NCBI RefSeq assembly: GCF_000253115.1
Contig: NC_014145.1
Span: 1,860,001-1,924,000 of the forward strand
Length of the DNA: 64,000 nt
Origin: Thiomonas arsenitoxydans
GTDB lineage: Bacteria > Pseudomonadota > Gammaproteobacteria > Burkholderiales > Burkholderiaceae_C
Direction of reading: 5' to 3'
A program made the position numbers and the translations under genes. This document shows, one piece after another, positions 1-8,325 of the stretch. The notes beneath the pieces are model-generated. The model saw nothing but the letters and a program-made list of their open reading frames with translations, was not told where the DNA came from and did no database searches. Numbering within the stretch: the first letter of the stretch is position 1; every line of letters starts with the position of its first letter.

Positions 1-2
1 TC

Positions 3-56
3 GCCAGCGATGCACTGCTCCTAGAATTTGCCCAGATTTTCTCCCGAGGAGATTGA
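3..56 (+). CDS. C-terminal end of an upstream gene, possibly holB (partial)
   Basis: An open frame enters from the left edge and ends at a TGA at 54-56, four bases before the PilZ start. The 17 visible residues end in LLLEFAQIFSRGD. In many betaproteobacteria the DNA polymerase III delta-prime gene (holB) lies directly before a pilZ-tatD pair, so holB is the natural guess. The fragment is too short for homology to confirm this, so the identity is inferred from gene order only. Confidence 0.35.
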   Translation, partial: ASDALLLEFAQIFSRGD

Positions 57-59
57 TTC

Positions 60-434
60 ATGGCTACCGCACCCCGCGCCGCAAGCGTTGCCGCCAACAA
101 GCCCCGCGTCCTTCAGTTGGCCATCAAGGAAAAACCGGCGCTGTATGCCTCGTACATTTCCTTCTTCCCCGAGGGCGGCATTTTTGTGCCCACGCCGCAC
201 GAGTATCGACTGGGGGAGGGCGTTTATCTGCTGCTCACCATTGTGGACGACCCGCAGCGCTATCCGGTCGAAGGCAAAGTCGCCTGGATCAACCCGGCCA
301 ATGCCGCCAACCACCGCCCGCAGGGCATCGGCGTGCGTTTTCCCGCCGACGACAAGGCGCGGCACCTGAAGGTGAAAATCGAAGAAGCGCTGGGCGCCGC
401 AGAGGCCAGCGGCAAGCCGACCAACACTATTTGA
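60..434 (+). CDS. PilZ-domain protein
   Basis: A 124-residue single-domain protein of the PilZ family, whose members bind cyclic di-GMP or act as type IV pilus assembly factors. The sequence shows the beta-barrel pattern of a PilZ domain, with segments GEGVYLLLTIVDDPQRYPVE, GKVAWINP and GIGVRFPADD. The RxxxR and DxSxxG motifs needed for c-di-GMP binding are not evident, which resembles the PilZ type that acts in pilus biogenesis without binding the nucleotide. A GAGGAG ribosome site lies eight bases before the ATG. The stop overlaps the start of tatD (TGATG), so the two are probably one transcript. Confidence 0.85.
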   Translation: MATAPRAASVAANKPRVLQLAIKEKPALYASYISFFPEGGIFVPTPHEYRLGEGVYLLLTIVDDPQRYPVEGKVAWINPANAANHRPQGIGVRFPADDKARHLKVKIEEALGAAEASGKPTNTI

Positions 435-1240
435 TGCCGCCCGAAATACCGCTTGAAATGACCGCTGCACTGACCGATTCTCACTGCCACTTGGCCTATC
501 CGGGCCTGGAAGAACGCCTCGACGACGTGCTTGCGCATATGCACGAAAAAGGCGTGACGCGTGCGCTCAACATCTGCACCACGCTCGAAGAATTCGACGC
601 GGTGCACGCCATCGCACAGCGTTACCCCGGGGTTTGGGCCTCTGTGGGGGTGCACCCCGACAACGAAGGCGTGCGCGAGCCCGCGGTTGAAGACCTCACG
701 CGCCTGGCTCAATTGCCGCGCGTGGTCGGCATCGGTGAAACCGGGCTCGACTATTTCCGTCTGGGCGAGCGCACCGTGGCTGAGATGGAATGGCAGCGCG
801 AGCGCTTTCGGGTGCATATTCGCGCCGCCATGCAGCTCGACAAACCGCTGATCATTCACACCCGCGCCAGCGCCGAAGACACCCTCGCCATTCTGGCCGA
901 GGAAGGGCAGGGACGTGCGCGGGGCGTGATGCATTGCTTCACCGAAAACTGGGAGGTCGCACAGCGCGCCCTCGATCTGGGCTTCTACATATCCATCGCG
1001 GGCATCGTCACTTTCAAGAACGCCCAGGCGCTGCACGATGTGGCGGTACAAATTCCGGCCGACCGCTTACTGATCGAAACCGATAGCCCGTATCTGGCCC
1101 CCATGCCGCACCGCGGCAAGACCAATGAACCGGCCTACGTGAGTTACGTCGCCGACTATCTGGCCGAATTGCGCGGCGTGGATCGGGAGGCGCTGGCAGA
1201 ACAGACCAGCGATAATTTCACCCGGCTATTTCTACAATAA
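434..1240 (+). CDS. tatD: TatD family metal-dependent DNase
   Basis: A member of the TatD amidohydrolase-superfamily nucleases, which are 3'-5' exonucleases acting on DNA or RNA. The N-terminal metal motif is TDSHCHL. Further metal and active-site positions are visible in VGIGETGLDYF, LIIHTRASAEDT, GVMHCFTENWEVA and LIETDSPYLAP. At about 260-268 residues it has the usual family length. The first ATG (434) overlaps the pilZ stop. A second in-frame ATG at 458 starts nearer the conserved domain, and neither has a clear ribosome site, so the exact start is uncertain. Confidence 0.93.
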   Translation: MPPEIPLEMTAALTDSHCHLAYPGLEERLDDVLAHMHEKGVTRALNICTTLEEFDAVHAIAQRYPGVWASVGVHPDNEGVREPAVEDLTRLAQLPRVVGIGETGLDYFRLGERTVAEMEWQRERFRVHIRAAMQLDKPLIIHTRASAEDTLAILAEEGQGRARGVMHCFTENWEVAQRALDLGFYISIAGIVTFKNAQALHDVAVQIPADRLLIETDSPYLAPMPHRGKTNEPAYVSYVADYLAELRGVDREALAEQTSDNFTRLFLQ

Positions 1241-1274
1241 ATCATAGTGTTAAGAATAATAATTAAGGTGTTTT

Positions 1275-1949
1275 ATGAATAGAGCTCGGCGCCAATTTCT
1301 CCAATCTACCGCCGTGGCCGCGCTGCTCGCGGGCTCGGGTGGTTGGGCTTACGCCGGGGCTTACACCGACTTTTTCCGCGCCGTCAATATCGACGACGTG
1401 GGCGCCGTGCGCAGTCTGCTGGCGCAGGGTTTCGACCCGAACGCGGTGGACAGCAAAGGCAATTCGGCGCTGTATCTGGCGCTGCGCTACAACTCACTCA
1501 AGGTCGCCAAGGTATTGATCGATGATCCGCATATTCATCTCAATTACCTGAACCCGTCCGACGAAAATGCGCTGATGATCGCCTGCCTTCAGGGCGATCT
1601 TGGCATCGTCAAGCTTATGGTCGAAAAAGGCGCGGAAATCAACAAACCGGGCTGGACGCCGTTGTCTTATGCCGCCACCCGGGGGCGTACCGAAGTCGTC
1701 AAGTATCTGCTCGAACATTCCGCCTACATAGACGCCGCCGCGCCCAACGGCTCCACGCCGCTGATGATGGCTGCGTATTTTGGCTATGACAGCACGGTGA
1801 AGCTGCTGCTGGAAGAAGGCGCCGATCCGAAGCTCAAAAATGCCATGGGCTACACCGCGCTGACCTTGGCAACCCAAATGAACCACAAGGACATCGCCAA
1901 CATGATCGCCAAGGCGCTGGGCAAGGATAGACCACAGGGCTCCTGGTAA
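1275..1949 (+). CDS. Tat-exported ankyrin-repeat protein
   Basis: A 224-residue protein that opens with a twin-arginine signal: RARRQFLQS, then a hydrophobic stretch and a likely AYA cleavage site near residue 27. The rest is made of ankyrin repeats, visible as successive units such as DSKGNSALYLALRYNSLKVAKVLI, GWTPLSYAATRGRTEVVKYLLEH and NGSTPLMMAAYFGYDSTVKLLLEEGA. Ankyrin repeats bind proteins, and a periplasmic location is predicted. Related periplasmic ankyrin proteins are linked with catalase and oxidative stress in other bacteria, but no such partner is next to it here. An AAGG motif precedes the ATG. It converges on the decarboxylase gene. Confidence 0.85.
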   Translation: MNRARRQFLQSTAVAALLAGSGGWAYAGAYTDFFRAVNIDDVGAVRSLLAQGFDPNAVDSKGNSALYLALRYNSLKVAKVLIDDPHIHLNYLNPSDENALMIACLQGDLGIVKLMVEKGAEINKPGWTPLSYAATRGRTEVVKYLLEHSAYIDAAAPNGSTPLMMAAYFGYDSTVKLLLEEGADPKLKNAMGYTALTLATQMNHKDIANMIAKALGKDRPQGSW

Positions 1950-2083
1950 GAGCGCCATTCCAGCCTCGTGGCTGGGCATCAATTAGAGAACATATGTGCA
2001 TTATGTTAAGTAAACGACACGACCTCATATCGAGAGATTGACGGCGGCCCCTCTCGAAGCCGCCGCCGGTAGAAAAAGCTGTT

Positions 2084-4348
2084 TCAGTCCGGGTTGCGCA
2101 CGCAGTCCACGAAATAGCGTTTGTTTCCGCTGGCGTCGGTTTCAGTCACCAGTCCATGCACGTCGGTGGCGAATCCCGGAAAGCGCAGGTTGAAATCGCG
2201 GGCGAACTTCAGGTAGCGCATGATGGGCGCGTTGAAGCGCTCGCCCGGAATGAGCAGCGGAATGCCCGGTGGGTACGGCGTGACCAGCGCTGCGGTGATG
2301 CGACCTTCGAGCTGGTCGATCTCCACCCGCTCGATGTCGCGGTGCGCCATCTTGGCGTAGGCGTCGGTCGGCGTCATGGCCGGCTGCAAATCGGAGAGAT
2401 ACATCTCGGTGGTCAGACGGGCCACGTCCTGCTCACGATAGGCTTCGTGGATCTGCTGACACAGATCGCGCAGACCGATGCGCTCGTAACGCGGATTCTG
2501 CGCCACGAATTCGGGCAGGATGCGCCACAGCGGCTGATTGCGGTCGTAGTCGTCCTTGAACTGCTGCAGCGCCGTGACCAGGGTGTTCCATCGGCCCTTG
2601 GTGATGCCGATGGTGAACATGATGAAAAAGCTGTAGAGCCCGGTCTTTTCGACAATCACCCCATGCTCGGCCAGAAAGCGGGTGACGATGGCAGCCGGGA
2701 TGCCAGTGGCGTCGAAATCGCCGTTGATGTTCAGCCCCGGCGTGACGATGGTCGACTTGATCGGGTCGAGCATATTGAAGCCATCGGCCACGGCGCCGAA
2801 GCCGTGCCAGTCGTCGGTGGCGTGCAGCAGCCAGTCGTCGCGCTCGCCGGTGCCCTCCTCCGCCAAGCCGTTCGGCCCCCACACCTTGAACCACCAGTCC
2901 TGTCCGTAATCGGCGTCGACCTTGCGCATGGCGCGGCGGAAGTTCATGGCCTCCAGAATGCTTTCTTCGACCAGCGCGGTGCCGCCCGGCGGCTCCATCA
3001 TCGCCGCGGCCACATCGCACGAGGCGATGATGGCGTACTGCGGCGAGGTGGAGCTGTGCATCAGATACGCCTCGTTGAAGCGATGGAAATCGAGCTGCTG
3101 GTTTTGCGCGTTCTGCACCAAAATCTGCGAAGCTTGGCTCAGGCCCGCCAACAGCTTGTGGGTGGATTGCGTGGCGAACACCATCGCTTCCTTGGTGCGC
3201 TCGCGGTCGGGGCCGATGGCATGCATGCCGCGATAGAAGTCGTGGAAACAGGCGTGCGGCAGCCAGGCTTCGTCGAAATGCAGGGTGTCGATGTGGCCAT
3301 CGAGCATCTGCTTGATGGCATCGACGTTGTAGAGCACGCCGTCGTAGGTGGACTGGGTGATGGTGAGCACCCGCGGCTTGATTTTGCCGACGAGATGCCG
3401 CGTGAGCGGATTCTCGGCAATCTTGCGGGCGATGTTGTCCGGGTGGAACTCGGCCAGCGGAATCGGCCCGATGATGCCGTAATGATTGCGCGTCGGCGTG
3501 AGGAACACCGGCAGCGCACCAGTCATGATGATGGCGTGCAGGATGGATTTGTGGCAATTGCGGTCCACCACCACCACATCGCCCGGCGCTACCGTGCTGT
3601 GCCAAACCATCTTGTTCGAGGTGGACGTGCCGTTGGTGACGAAAAACAGGTGATCGGCGTGGAAAATGCGCGCCGCGTTGCGCTCGCTCGCCGCCACCGG
3701 GCCGGTGTGGTCGAGCAACTGGCCCAGCTCATCCACCGAGTTGCACACGTCCGCGCGCAGCAGGTTTTCGCCAAAGAACTGGTGGAACATCTGCCCCACC
3801 GGGCTCTTCAGGAAGGCGACGCCACCGGAATGCCCAGGGCAATGCCAGGAGTAGGAACCATCGGCGGCGTAGCCGACCAGGGCACGAAAGAATGGCGGCG
3901 CCAGCGAGTCCATGTACGAGCGTGCCTCGCGGATGATGTGCCGCGCCACGAACTCTGGCGTGTCCTCGAACATATGGATGAAGCCGTGCAGTTCGCGCAG
4001 GATGTCGTTGGGAATATGCCCCGAGGTGCGCGTTTCGCCGTAAAGGTAGATGGGAATCTCGGCGTTGCGAAAGCGAATCTCCTCGATGAAGGCGCGCAGG
4101 TTGTGCAAAGCCTTCGGTTCCACGCCCTCCTCCGCGGTGGCGAATTCCTCATCGTCGATAGAGAGAATGAACGCGCTCACCCGACTTTGCTGCTGCGCGA
4201 AGCTGGAGAGATCGCCGTAGCTGGTCACGCCCAGCACCTCCATGCCCTCCTTCTCGATGGCCTGCGCCAGCGCACGAATGCCGAGGCCGGACGAGTTTTC
4301 CGAGCGGAAGTCTTCGTCGATGATGACAATGGGAAAACGAAAGTGCAT
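2084..4348 (-). CDS. Arginine/lysine/ornithine decarboxylase (fold-type I PLP, long form)
   Basis: A 754-residue pyridoxal-phosphate decarboxylase of the Orn/Lys/Arg family. It removes the alpha-carboxyl group of a basic amino acid to give cadaverine, putrescine or agmatine, and is cytoplasmic and usually decameric. It has the N-terminal response-regulator-like wing domain (residues 1-130, starting FRFPIVIIDEDF), the PLP core with FVTNGTSTSNKMV, THLHFDEAW-type residues (DTLHFDEAWLPHA) and the PLP-lysine motif STHKLLAGLSQAS. A C-terminal domain follows. Length matches AdiA, LdcI and SpeC. The substrate cannot be fixed from sequence inspection. The gene stands alone and diverges from the NfeD gene. 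Confidence 0.92.
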   Translation of the reverse strand: MHFRFPIVIIDEDFRSENSSGLGIRALAQAIEKEGMEVLGVTSYGDLSSFAQQQSRVSAFILSIDDEEFATAEEGVEPKALHNLRAFIEEIRFRNAEIPIYLYGETRTSGHIPNDILRELHGFIHMFEDTPEFVARHIIREARSYMDSLAPPFFRALVGYAADGSYSWHCPGHSGGVAFLKSPVGQMFHQFFGENLLRADVCNSVDELGQLLDHTGPVAASERNAARIFHADHLFFVTNGTSTSNKMVWHSTVAPGDVVVVDRNCHKSILHAIIMTGALPVFLTPTRNHYGIIGPIPLAEFHPDNIARKIAENPLTRHLVGKIKPRVLTITQSTYDGVLYNVDAIKQMLDGHIDTLHFDEAWLPHACFHDFYRGMHAIGPDRERTKEAMVFATQSTHKLLAGLSQASQILVQNAQNQQLDFHRFNEAYLMHSSTSPQYAIIASCDVAAAMMEPPGGTALVEESILEAMNFRRAMRKVDADYGQDWWFKVWGPNGLAEEGTGERDDWLLHATDDWHGFGAVADGFNMLDPIKSTIVTPGLNINGDFDATGIPAAIVTRFLAEHGVIVEKTGLYSFFIMFTIGITKGRWNTLVTALQQFKDDYDRNQPLWRILPEFVAQNPRYERIGLRDLCQQIHEAYREQDVARLTTEMYLSDLQPAMTPTDAYAKMAHRDIERVEIDQLEGRITAALVTPYPPGIPLLIPGERFNAPIMRYLKFARDFNLRFPGFATDVHGLVTETDASGNKRYFVDCVRNPD

Positions 4349-4441
4349 GACGGCTCCGACGCGGAAGGGATAAAGTGCGAGAGTGTAGGAAATCCGTGTG
4401 AAGCGCCCTGCTTCGCGCCATCAATATTGGGAGCACCCGAG

Positions 4442-4918
4442 ATGGACAACCCGACCGCCTGGTGGATTCTGGCCGGTTTTTTTGTCGCGATGGAACTGGT
4501 CAGCGGCACCTTCTATTTGCTCATGCTGGCCGTGGGTGCCGTGGCCGGCGCTCTGGCGGCGCATGCCGGGCTGCCCATGCCCTGGCATTGGGTGGCGTTC
4601 ACCGTGGTGGGCGGCGGCGCGGTGATCGCGTTGTATCTGACCCGGCGTATTTTCGGTAAACGCACCGCCGCCGATGTGCGGCACGACAACCTCGATCTCG
4701 GTGCCACGGTCGATGTGTCCGCCTGGTCGGCAGACGGCGTGGCGCGGGTGCATTACCGGGGTTCGGACTGGTCTGCGCGGCTGCTGCGGCGTGGCCCACT
4801 ACAAACCGGCCCGCACCGCATTGCCGGGCAAGACGGCAATGTGCTGCTGATCGAACCGCTGCCCGCCGCACAAGCCGTGCCATCGCTCGACACGAATGCA
4901 CAACATAATCCGGGCTGA
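4442..4918 (+). CDS. NfeD-like membrane protein
   Basis: A 158-residue protein with an N-terminal membrane region (three hydrophobic stretches between residues 5 and 70) and a C-terminal OB-fold domain ending in ALRRGPLQTGPHR-type beta strands. This is the short NfeD type (NfeD1b) that partners SPFH/stomatin proteins in membrane microdomain and quality-control complexes. The ATG at 4442 begins directly at the hydrophobic N-terminus MDNPTAWWILAGFF. A much longer open frame extends upstream but is only the antisense shadow of the decarboxylase gene. It lies 39 bases before the SPFH gene, a conserved pairing. Confidence 0.88.
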   Translation: MDNPTAWWILAGFFVAMELVSGTFYLLMLAVGAVAGALAAHAGLPMPWHWVAFTVVGGGAVIALYLTRRIFGKRTAADVRHDNLDLGATVDVSAWSADGVARVHYRGSDWSARLLRRGPLQTGPHRIAGQDGNVLLIEPLPAAQAVPSLDTNAQHNPG

Positions 4919-4957
4919 CGCGCGTAGCCCGCTTTGATCAACCCAAGGGAGTCTTTC

Positions 4958-5863
4958 ATGGAAATCGCCATCATCCTGGCCGTCATCGCCGTGCTGTTCG
5001 TCAGCCGCGGCATCAAGATCGTGCCACAGCAAAACGCCTGGATTCTGGAGCGTCTCGGCCGCTACCACTCCACCCTGCAACCGGGGCTGAACATCATCAT
5101 TCCCTTCATCGACAGCGTGGCCTACAAACACTCGCTGAAAGAAATTCCGCTCGACGTGCCCAGCCAGATCTGTATCACCAAAGACAACACCCAGCTCACC
5201 GTGGACGGCGTGCTGTATTTCCAGGTGACCGACGCCATGCGTGCCAGCTATGGCTCGTCGAACTACATCGTCGCCATCACCCAACTGGCGCAGACCACGC
5301 TGCGCTCGGTGGTCGGCAAGCTCGAACTCGACAAGACCTTCGAAGAACGCGAGTTCATCAATCACAGCGTGGTGAATTCTCTCGACGATGCCGCCGCCAC
5401 CTGGGGCGTGAAGGTGTTGCGCTACGAAATCAAGGATCTCACCCCGCCCAACGAAATCCTGCACGCCATGCAGCGCCAGATTACCGCCGAGCGTGAAAAG
5501 CGCGCCGTGATCGCCACCTCGGAAGGTGCGCGTCAACAGGCCATCAACGTCGCCGAAGGCGAGCGCCAGGCCTTCATCGCGCGATCTGAAGGGCAGAAGC
5601 AGGCGGCCATCAACAATGCGCAAGGCGAAGCCGCCGCCATCGAGGCCGTGGCCGACGCCACCGCGCACGCGCTGGAAGTCGTGGCCAATGCCATTCAAAA
5701 ACCCGGCGGCGCCGAAGCCGTGCAGCTCAAGGTCGCCCAGCAAGGTCTGGACACTTATGCCAACCTCGCCAAATCGAGCACCACCCTCATCGTGCCTGGA
5801 GACATGAGCCAGGCCGCCGGCCTCATCGCCTCGGCCATGACGGTGCTGAAGAAAACACAGTGA
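4958..5863 (+). CDS. SPFH/band-7 (stomatin-like) protein, QmcA type
   Basis: A 301-residue prohibitin-homology protein anchored by one N-terminal membrane segment (IAIILAVIAVLFV). The band-7 domain follows, with typical segments VPQQNAWILERLGRYHSTLQ, PFIDSVAYKHSLKE and LRSVVGKLELDKTFEERE, then an alanine/glutamate-rich coiled coil (EREKRAVIATSEGARQQAIN). Such proteins form membrane scaffolds that modulate proteases such as FtsH. The ATG at 4958 has an AAGGGAG ribosome site. An upstream TTG at 4934 is in frame but would precede that site. It pairs with the NfeD gene and its stop overlaps the GTG start of the next gene. Confidence 0.92.
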   Translation: MEIAIILAVIAVLFVSRGIKIVPQQNAWILERLGRYHSTLQPGLNIIIPFIDSVAYKHSLKEIPLDVPSQICITKDNTQLTVDGVLYFQVTDAMRASYGSSNYIVAITQLAQTTLRSVVGKLELDKTFEEREFINHSVVNSLDDAAATWGVKVLRYEIKDLTPPNEILHAMQRQITAEREKRAVIATSEGARQQAINVAEGERQAFIARSEGQKQAAINNAQGEAAAIEAVADATAHALEVVANAIQKPGGAEAVQLKVAQQGLDTYANLAKSSTTLIVPGDMSQAAGLIASAMTVLKKTQ

Positions 5864-6684
5864 GTGCGCCCATCTCTTCCAGCTCGGCGCGCCAGGCCGC
5901 ATTGGCCGCACTGATCGAGCCCGACCCGGCGCACAAGGTTAAGCTGGCGCTGGCCCTGCGCGACGATCTGCACCAAGGGCGGGTGAGCATCGATCCGACC
6001 AGCTGTGTGCAGACACCGCCAAACGCCGCCCTCCCCGGCCGCCCGGAAAAGCCTGAACTGATCCCCGCGCAACAGATGCCCCGCCGCAACCCGCGCGACC
6101 CCAAGGGTCACGCCGCCCTGCTGCACTCCATTGCGCACATCGAGTTCAACGCCATCAACCTCGCCCTCGATGCTGTGTGGCGTTTTCAGAATTTGCCCGA
6201 AGATTTTTACCGCGACTGGATTCGCGTGGCCGCCGAAGAAGCCGAGCACTTCACTCTGCTGCGCAATCACCTGCGCGGTATCGGTGCTGAATACGGCGAC
6301 TTCCCCGCCCACAACGGCCTGTGGGATATGGCCGAAAAAACCGCTGGCGAAGTTCTGGCCCGCATGGCGCTGGTGCCGCGCACCCTCGAAGCCCGGGGGC
6401 TGGACGTGAACCCCAGCATTCGCGCCAAGCTGGCCGCCGCTGGCGATGCGCGTGGCGCGGAAATTCTCGACCGCATTCTGGCCGACGAAATCGGCCATGT
6501 TGCCATCGGCAACCGCTGGTATCACTGGGCCTGCACCCAGACGGGCCGCAACCCCCTCACCGCGCACGACGAACTGGCCGCCGCTTTCGACGCCCCGCGG
6601 ATCAAACCTCCGTTCAATCGCGACGCACGGCTGCAGGCGGGGTTCAGCACTGAAGAGCTAGCCCAGCTTGAGCGCGCGATCTAG
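5860..6684 (+). CDS. DUF455 ferritin-like protein
   Basis: A 274-residue protein of the DUF455 family (COG2833), predicted to adopt a ferritin-like four-helix fold with a di-metal site. Candidate metal ligands are the acidic/histidine pairs in LLHSIAHIEFNAINLALDA, AAEEAEHFTLLRNHL and LADEIGHVAIGNRWYHW, a spacing like that of MiaE-type tRNA hydroxylases. The biochemical role is not established. The GTG start overlaps the stop of the SPFH gene (GTGA), suggesting coupled translation. Confidence 0.85.
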   Translation: MSAPISSSSARQAALAALIEPDPAHKVKLALALRDDLHQGRVSIDPTSCVQTPPNAALPGRPEKPELIPAQQMPRRNPRDPKGHAALLHSIAHIEFNAINLALDAVWRFQNLPEDFYRDWIRVAAEEAEHFTLLRNHLRGIGAEYGDFPAHNGLWDMAEKTAGEVLARMALVPRTLEARGLDVNPSIRAKLAAAGDARGAEILDRILADEIGHVAIGNRWYHWACTQTGRNPLTAHDELAAAFDAPRIKPPFNRDARLQAGFSTEELAQLERAI

Positions 6685-6833
6685 CGCCTGCTCGCTTCGC
6701 CTGCTGACGGGCGCAAAAACGCTCCGTGCACGGCCCTGGCTAATTGGGTACGCGACGTCAAATCCCCCTCACAACGGATGAGGGCACTCACAGCGCCATA
6801 TTCTTGAGCCTCGTTTGGGTTCGGAGAAGAGTT

Positions 6834-7346
6834 TTGGCAACCATCACCGCGCACTACCGTCGTTTTTTTGCGTCCAGCATTGCATGCCTTGGTACGGTCT
6901 TGATTTCAACCTCCGCGTTTGCGCAAACGCCCAATAAGTCTGAAGCCGATCCGGCCTTGCTCAATGTCCTGAATCAGCCTTTGCAATCTTGCAGCCAGGC
7001 TCCACAGACGGGATATTTGCGCAACGGCTACTGCGCCGTGACAGCACAGGACGCTGGAGTGCATGGCGTGTGCGCTTTGATGGACGCGCAGTTCCTCGCA
7101 TACACAAAATCGCAAGGCAATGATCTGTCCACACCCAACCCAAAACTGCGCTTCCCCGGCTTGAAACCCGGCGACCACTGGTGCGTCTGTGCTGGGCGCT
7201 GGCAGCAAGCACTTGACGCCGGTGTGGCACCCAAGGTTGTTCTTGCTGCGACGAGCAAGGACGTGCTGGACTCTTTATTTCTGGACGATCTGGCCAAGCA
7301 TGCGGTAAACCCGCCCGCCCATTTGCCGCCCCCTCAGCTTCCGTAG
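6834..7346 (+). CDS. Secreted DUF2237 family protein
   Basis: The C-terminal 120 residues carry the DUF2237 signature: TGYLRNGYC, GVHGVCALMDAQFLAYTKSQGNDLSTP and FPGLKPGDHWCVCAGRW, with conserved cysteines. Unusually for this small cytosolic family, the protein is preceded by a signal-like segment (FFASSIACLGTVLISTSAFAQ). I chose the TTG at 6834 because a GGAG sits seven bases before it. The frame is open further up to a TTG at 6744 without such a site. No function is known for the family. Confidence 0.72.
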   Translation: MATITAHYRRFFASSIACLGTVLISTSAFAQTPNKSEADPALLNVLNQPLQSCSQAPQTGYLRNGYCAVTAQDAGVHGVCALMDAQFLAYTKSQGNDLSTPNPKLRFPGLKPGDHWCVCAGRWQQALDAGVAPKVVLAATSKDVLDSLFLDDLAKHAVNPPAHLPPPQLP

Positions 7347-7356
7347 GGTGTGGCAC

Positions 7357-7902
7357 TCAGAAACTGGAGCCCGGCAGCTTCAAAAATTCAATTTCCTCGT
7401 CCGTCGATTCCCGACCGAGGATGGCGTTGCGGTGGGGGTAGCGGCCAAAGCGGTCGATGATGGCTTTGTGGCGCAGCTCGAAGTCGAGGTTGTTCGCCAG
7501 CCCGTTGGCGCGAAACAGGGTTTCGGCCACGACATGAATCGAGGCCGATTCGCTGTGCATATAGGGCATGTACGCAAAGATGCGCTGTTGCTGCGTCAGC
7601 GCCTGATCGGCGCCGCAGGCCACCGCTTCCTGCGCGAGGGTGAGCGCCTGCGCATCGGCGGCGAAGGCGCGCGGATCGCCCCGGAACAGATTGCGCGAAA
7701 ACTGGTCGAGCACGATGATTTCCGCCAGCCGACCCTGCGGCGTAGCTCTCCACGTAAACAGCTCACAGCGCACCGCCTGGCTGTGAAGTGCACCGAAACG
7801 CGTGCGCAGCAGCGCGTCGAAAGCCGGGTCGGCTTTGAACCACTGCGCGGGCTCGATTTCGCGGAACCAGAAATCGAGGACGGCATCGGGCGCGAAGTTC
7901 AT
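7357..7902 (-). CDS. DUF924 family protein
   Basis: A 181-residue protein with the DUF924 pattern: AVLDFWFREIEPAQWFKADPAFD near the N-terminus, IIVLDQFSRNLFRGDPRAFAAD in the middle and FRANGLANNLDFELRHKAIIDRFGRYPHRNAILGRESTDEE near the C-terminus. The fold is TPR-like and all-helical, and the function is unknown. The ATG at 7902 has an AAAGG site and overlaps the stop of the upstream DUF488 gene (ATGA), which argues against the longer upstream frame. Confidence 0.88.
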   Translation of the reverse strand: MNFAPDAVLDFWFREIEPAQWFKADPAFDALLRTRFGALHSQAVRCELFTWRATPQGRLAEIIVLDQFSRNLFRGDPRAFAADAQALTLAQEAVACGADQALTQQQRIFAYMPYMHSESASIHVVAETLFRANGLANNLDFELRHKAIIDRFGRYPHRNAILGRESTDEEIEFLKLPGSSF

Positions 7903-8300
7903 TTGGCCTTTCTTGCCGAGAGCCAAGCGTGCGGCCGACGCAGCCAGTCTTCGAGCACCCGGGCGTGGTTGATTTGCGGGTCGTGCGCAGCGAACAGCAG
8001 GGTGACGCGCCCTGCCCGCAGCGCTTCGCCCAGGGTTTGTAGGGCCGCAGAGTCATCCGCCAAGGCGTCGAGTTCGGCCGTGTAGCGCTTTGAAAACTCG
8101 GCAAAACGCTCCGGCTCATGGCCGAACCAGACGCGCTGCGCCGGGCTGGGGGCGAGGTCTTTCAACCAATGATCGATGTGGGCGCCGTCTTTGCGCAGAC
8201 CGCGCGGCCAGAGGCGGTCGATGAGGATGCGCGTGCCGTCGTCAGAACTCGGCGGGTCGTAGGCCCGCCGGATCTGCAGATCGAGTGGTGGCGCGGACAT
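7899..8300 (-). CDS. DUF488 family protein (YeaO-like)
   Basis: A 133-residue protein with the DUF488 hallmarks: IRRAYDPPSSDDGTRILIDRLWPRGL at the N-terminus, then WLKDLAPSPAQRVWFGH, FSKRYTAEL and VTLLFAAHDPQINHARVLEDWL. Members such as E. coli YeaO are short, and the biochemical function is unsettled. The start at 8300 (MSAPPLDLQ) gives the normal family length. The frame is open upstream only as an antisense shadow. It forms a two-gene unit with the DUF924 gene. Confidence 0.88.
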   Translation of the reverse strand: MSAPPLDLQIRRAYDPPSSDDGTRILIDRLWPRGLRKDGAHIDHWLKDLAPSPAQRVWFGHEPERFAEFSKRYTAELDALADDSAALQTLGEALRAGRVTLLFAAHDPQINHARVLEDWLRRPHAWLSARKAK

Positions 8301-8325
8301 GACGAAACGGCGGGCGGTACGGCGT

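Noticed and set aside
2030..2083. GGCGGC/GCCGCC inverted repeat between the ankyrin and decarboxylase genes as a shared terminator
   Set aside because: The arms are short and no T tract follows on either strand at the right distance.
2156..4441. Very long plus-strand open frame opposite the decarboxylase gene, fused to the NfeD frame
   Set aside because: It is the antisense shadow of a GC-rich gene. Only the part from 4442 has NfeD features and a sensible start.
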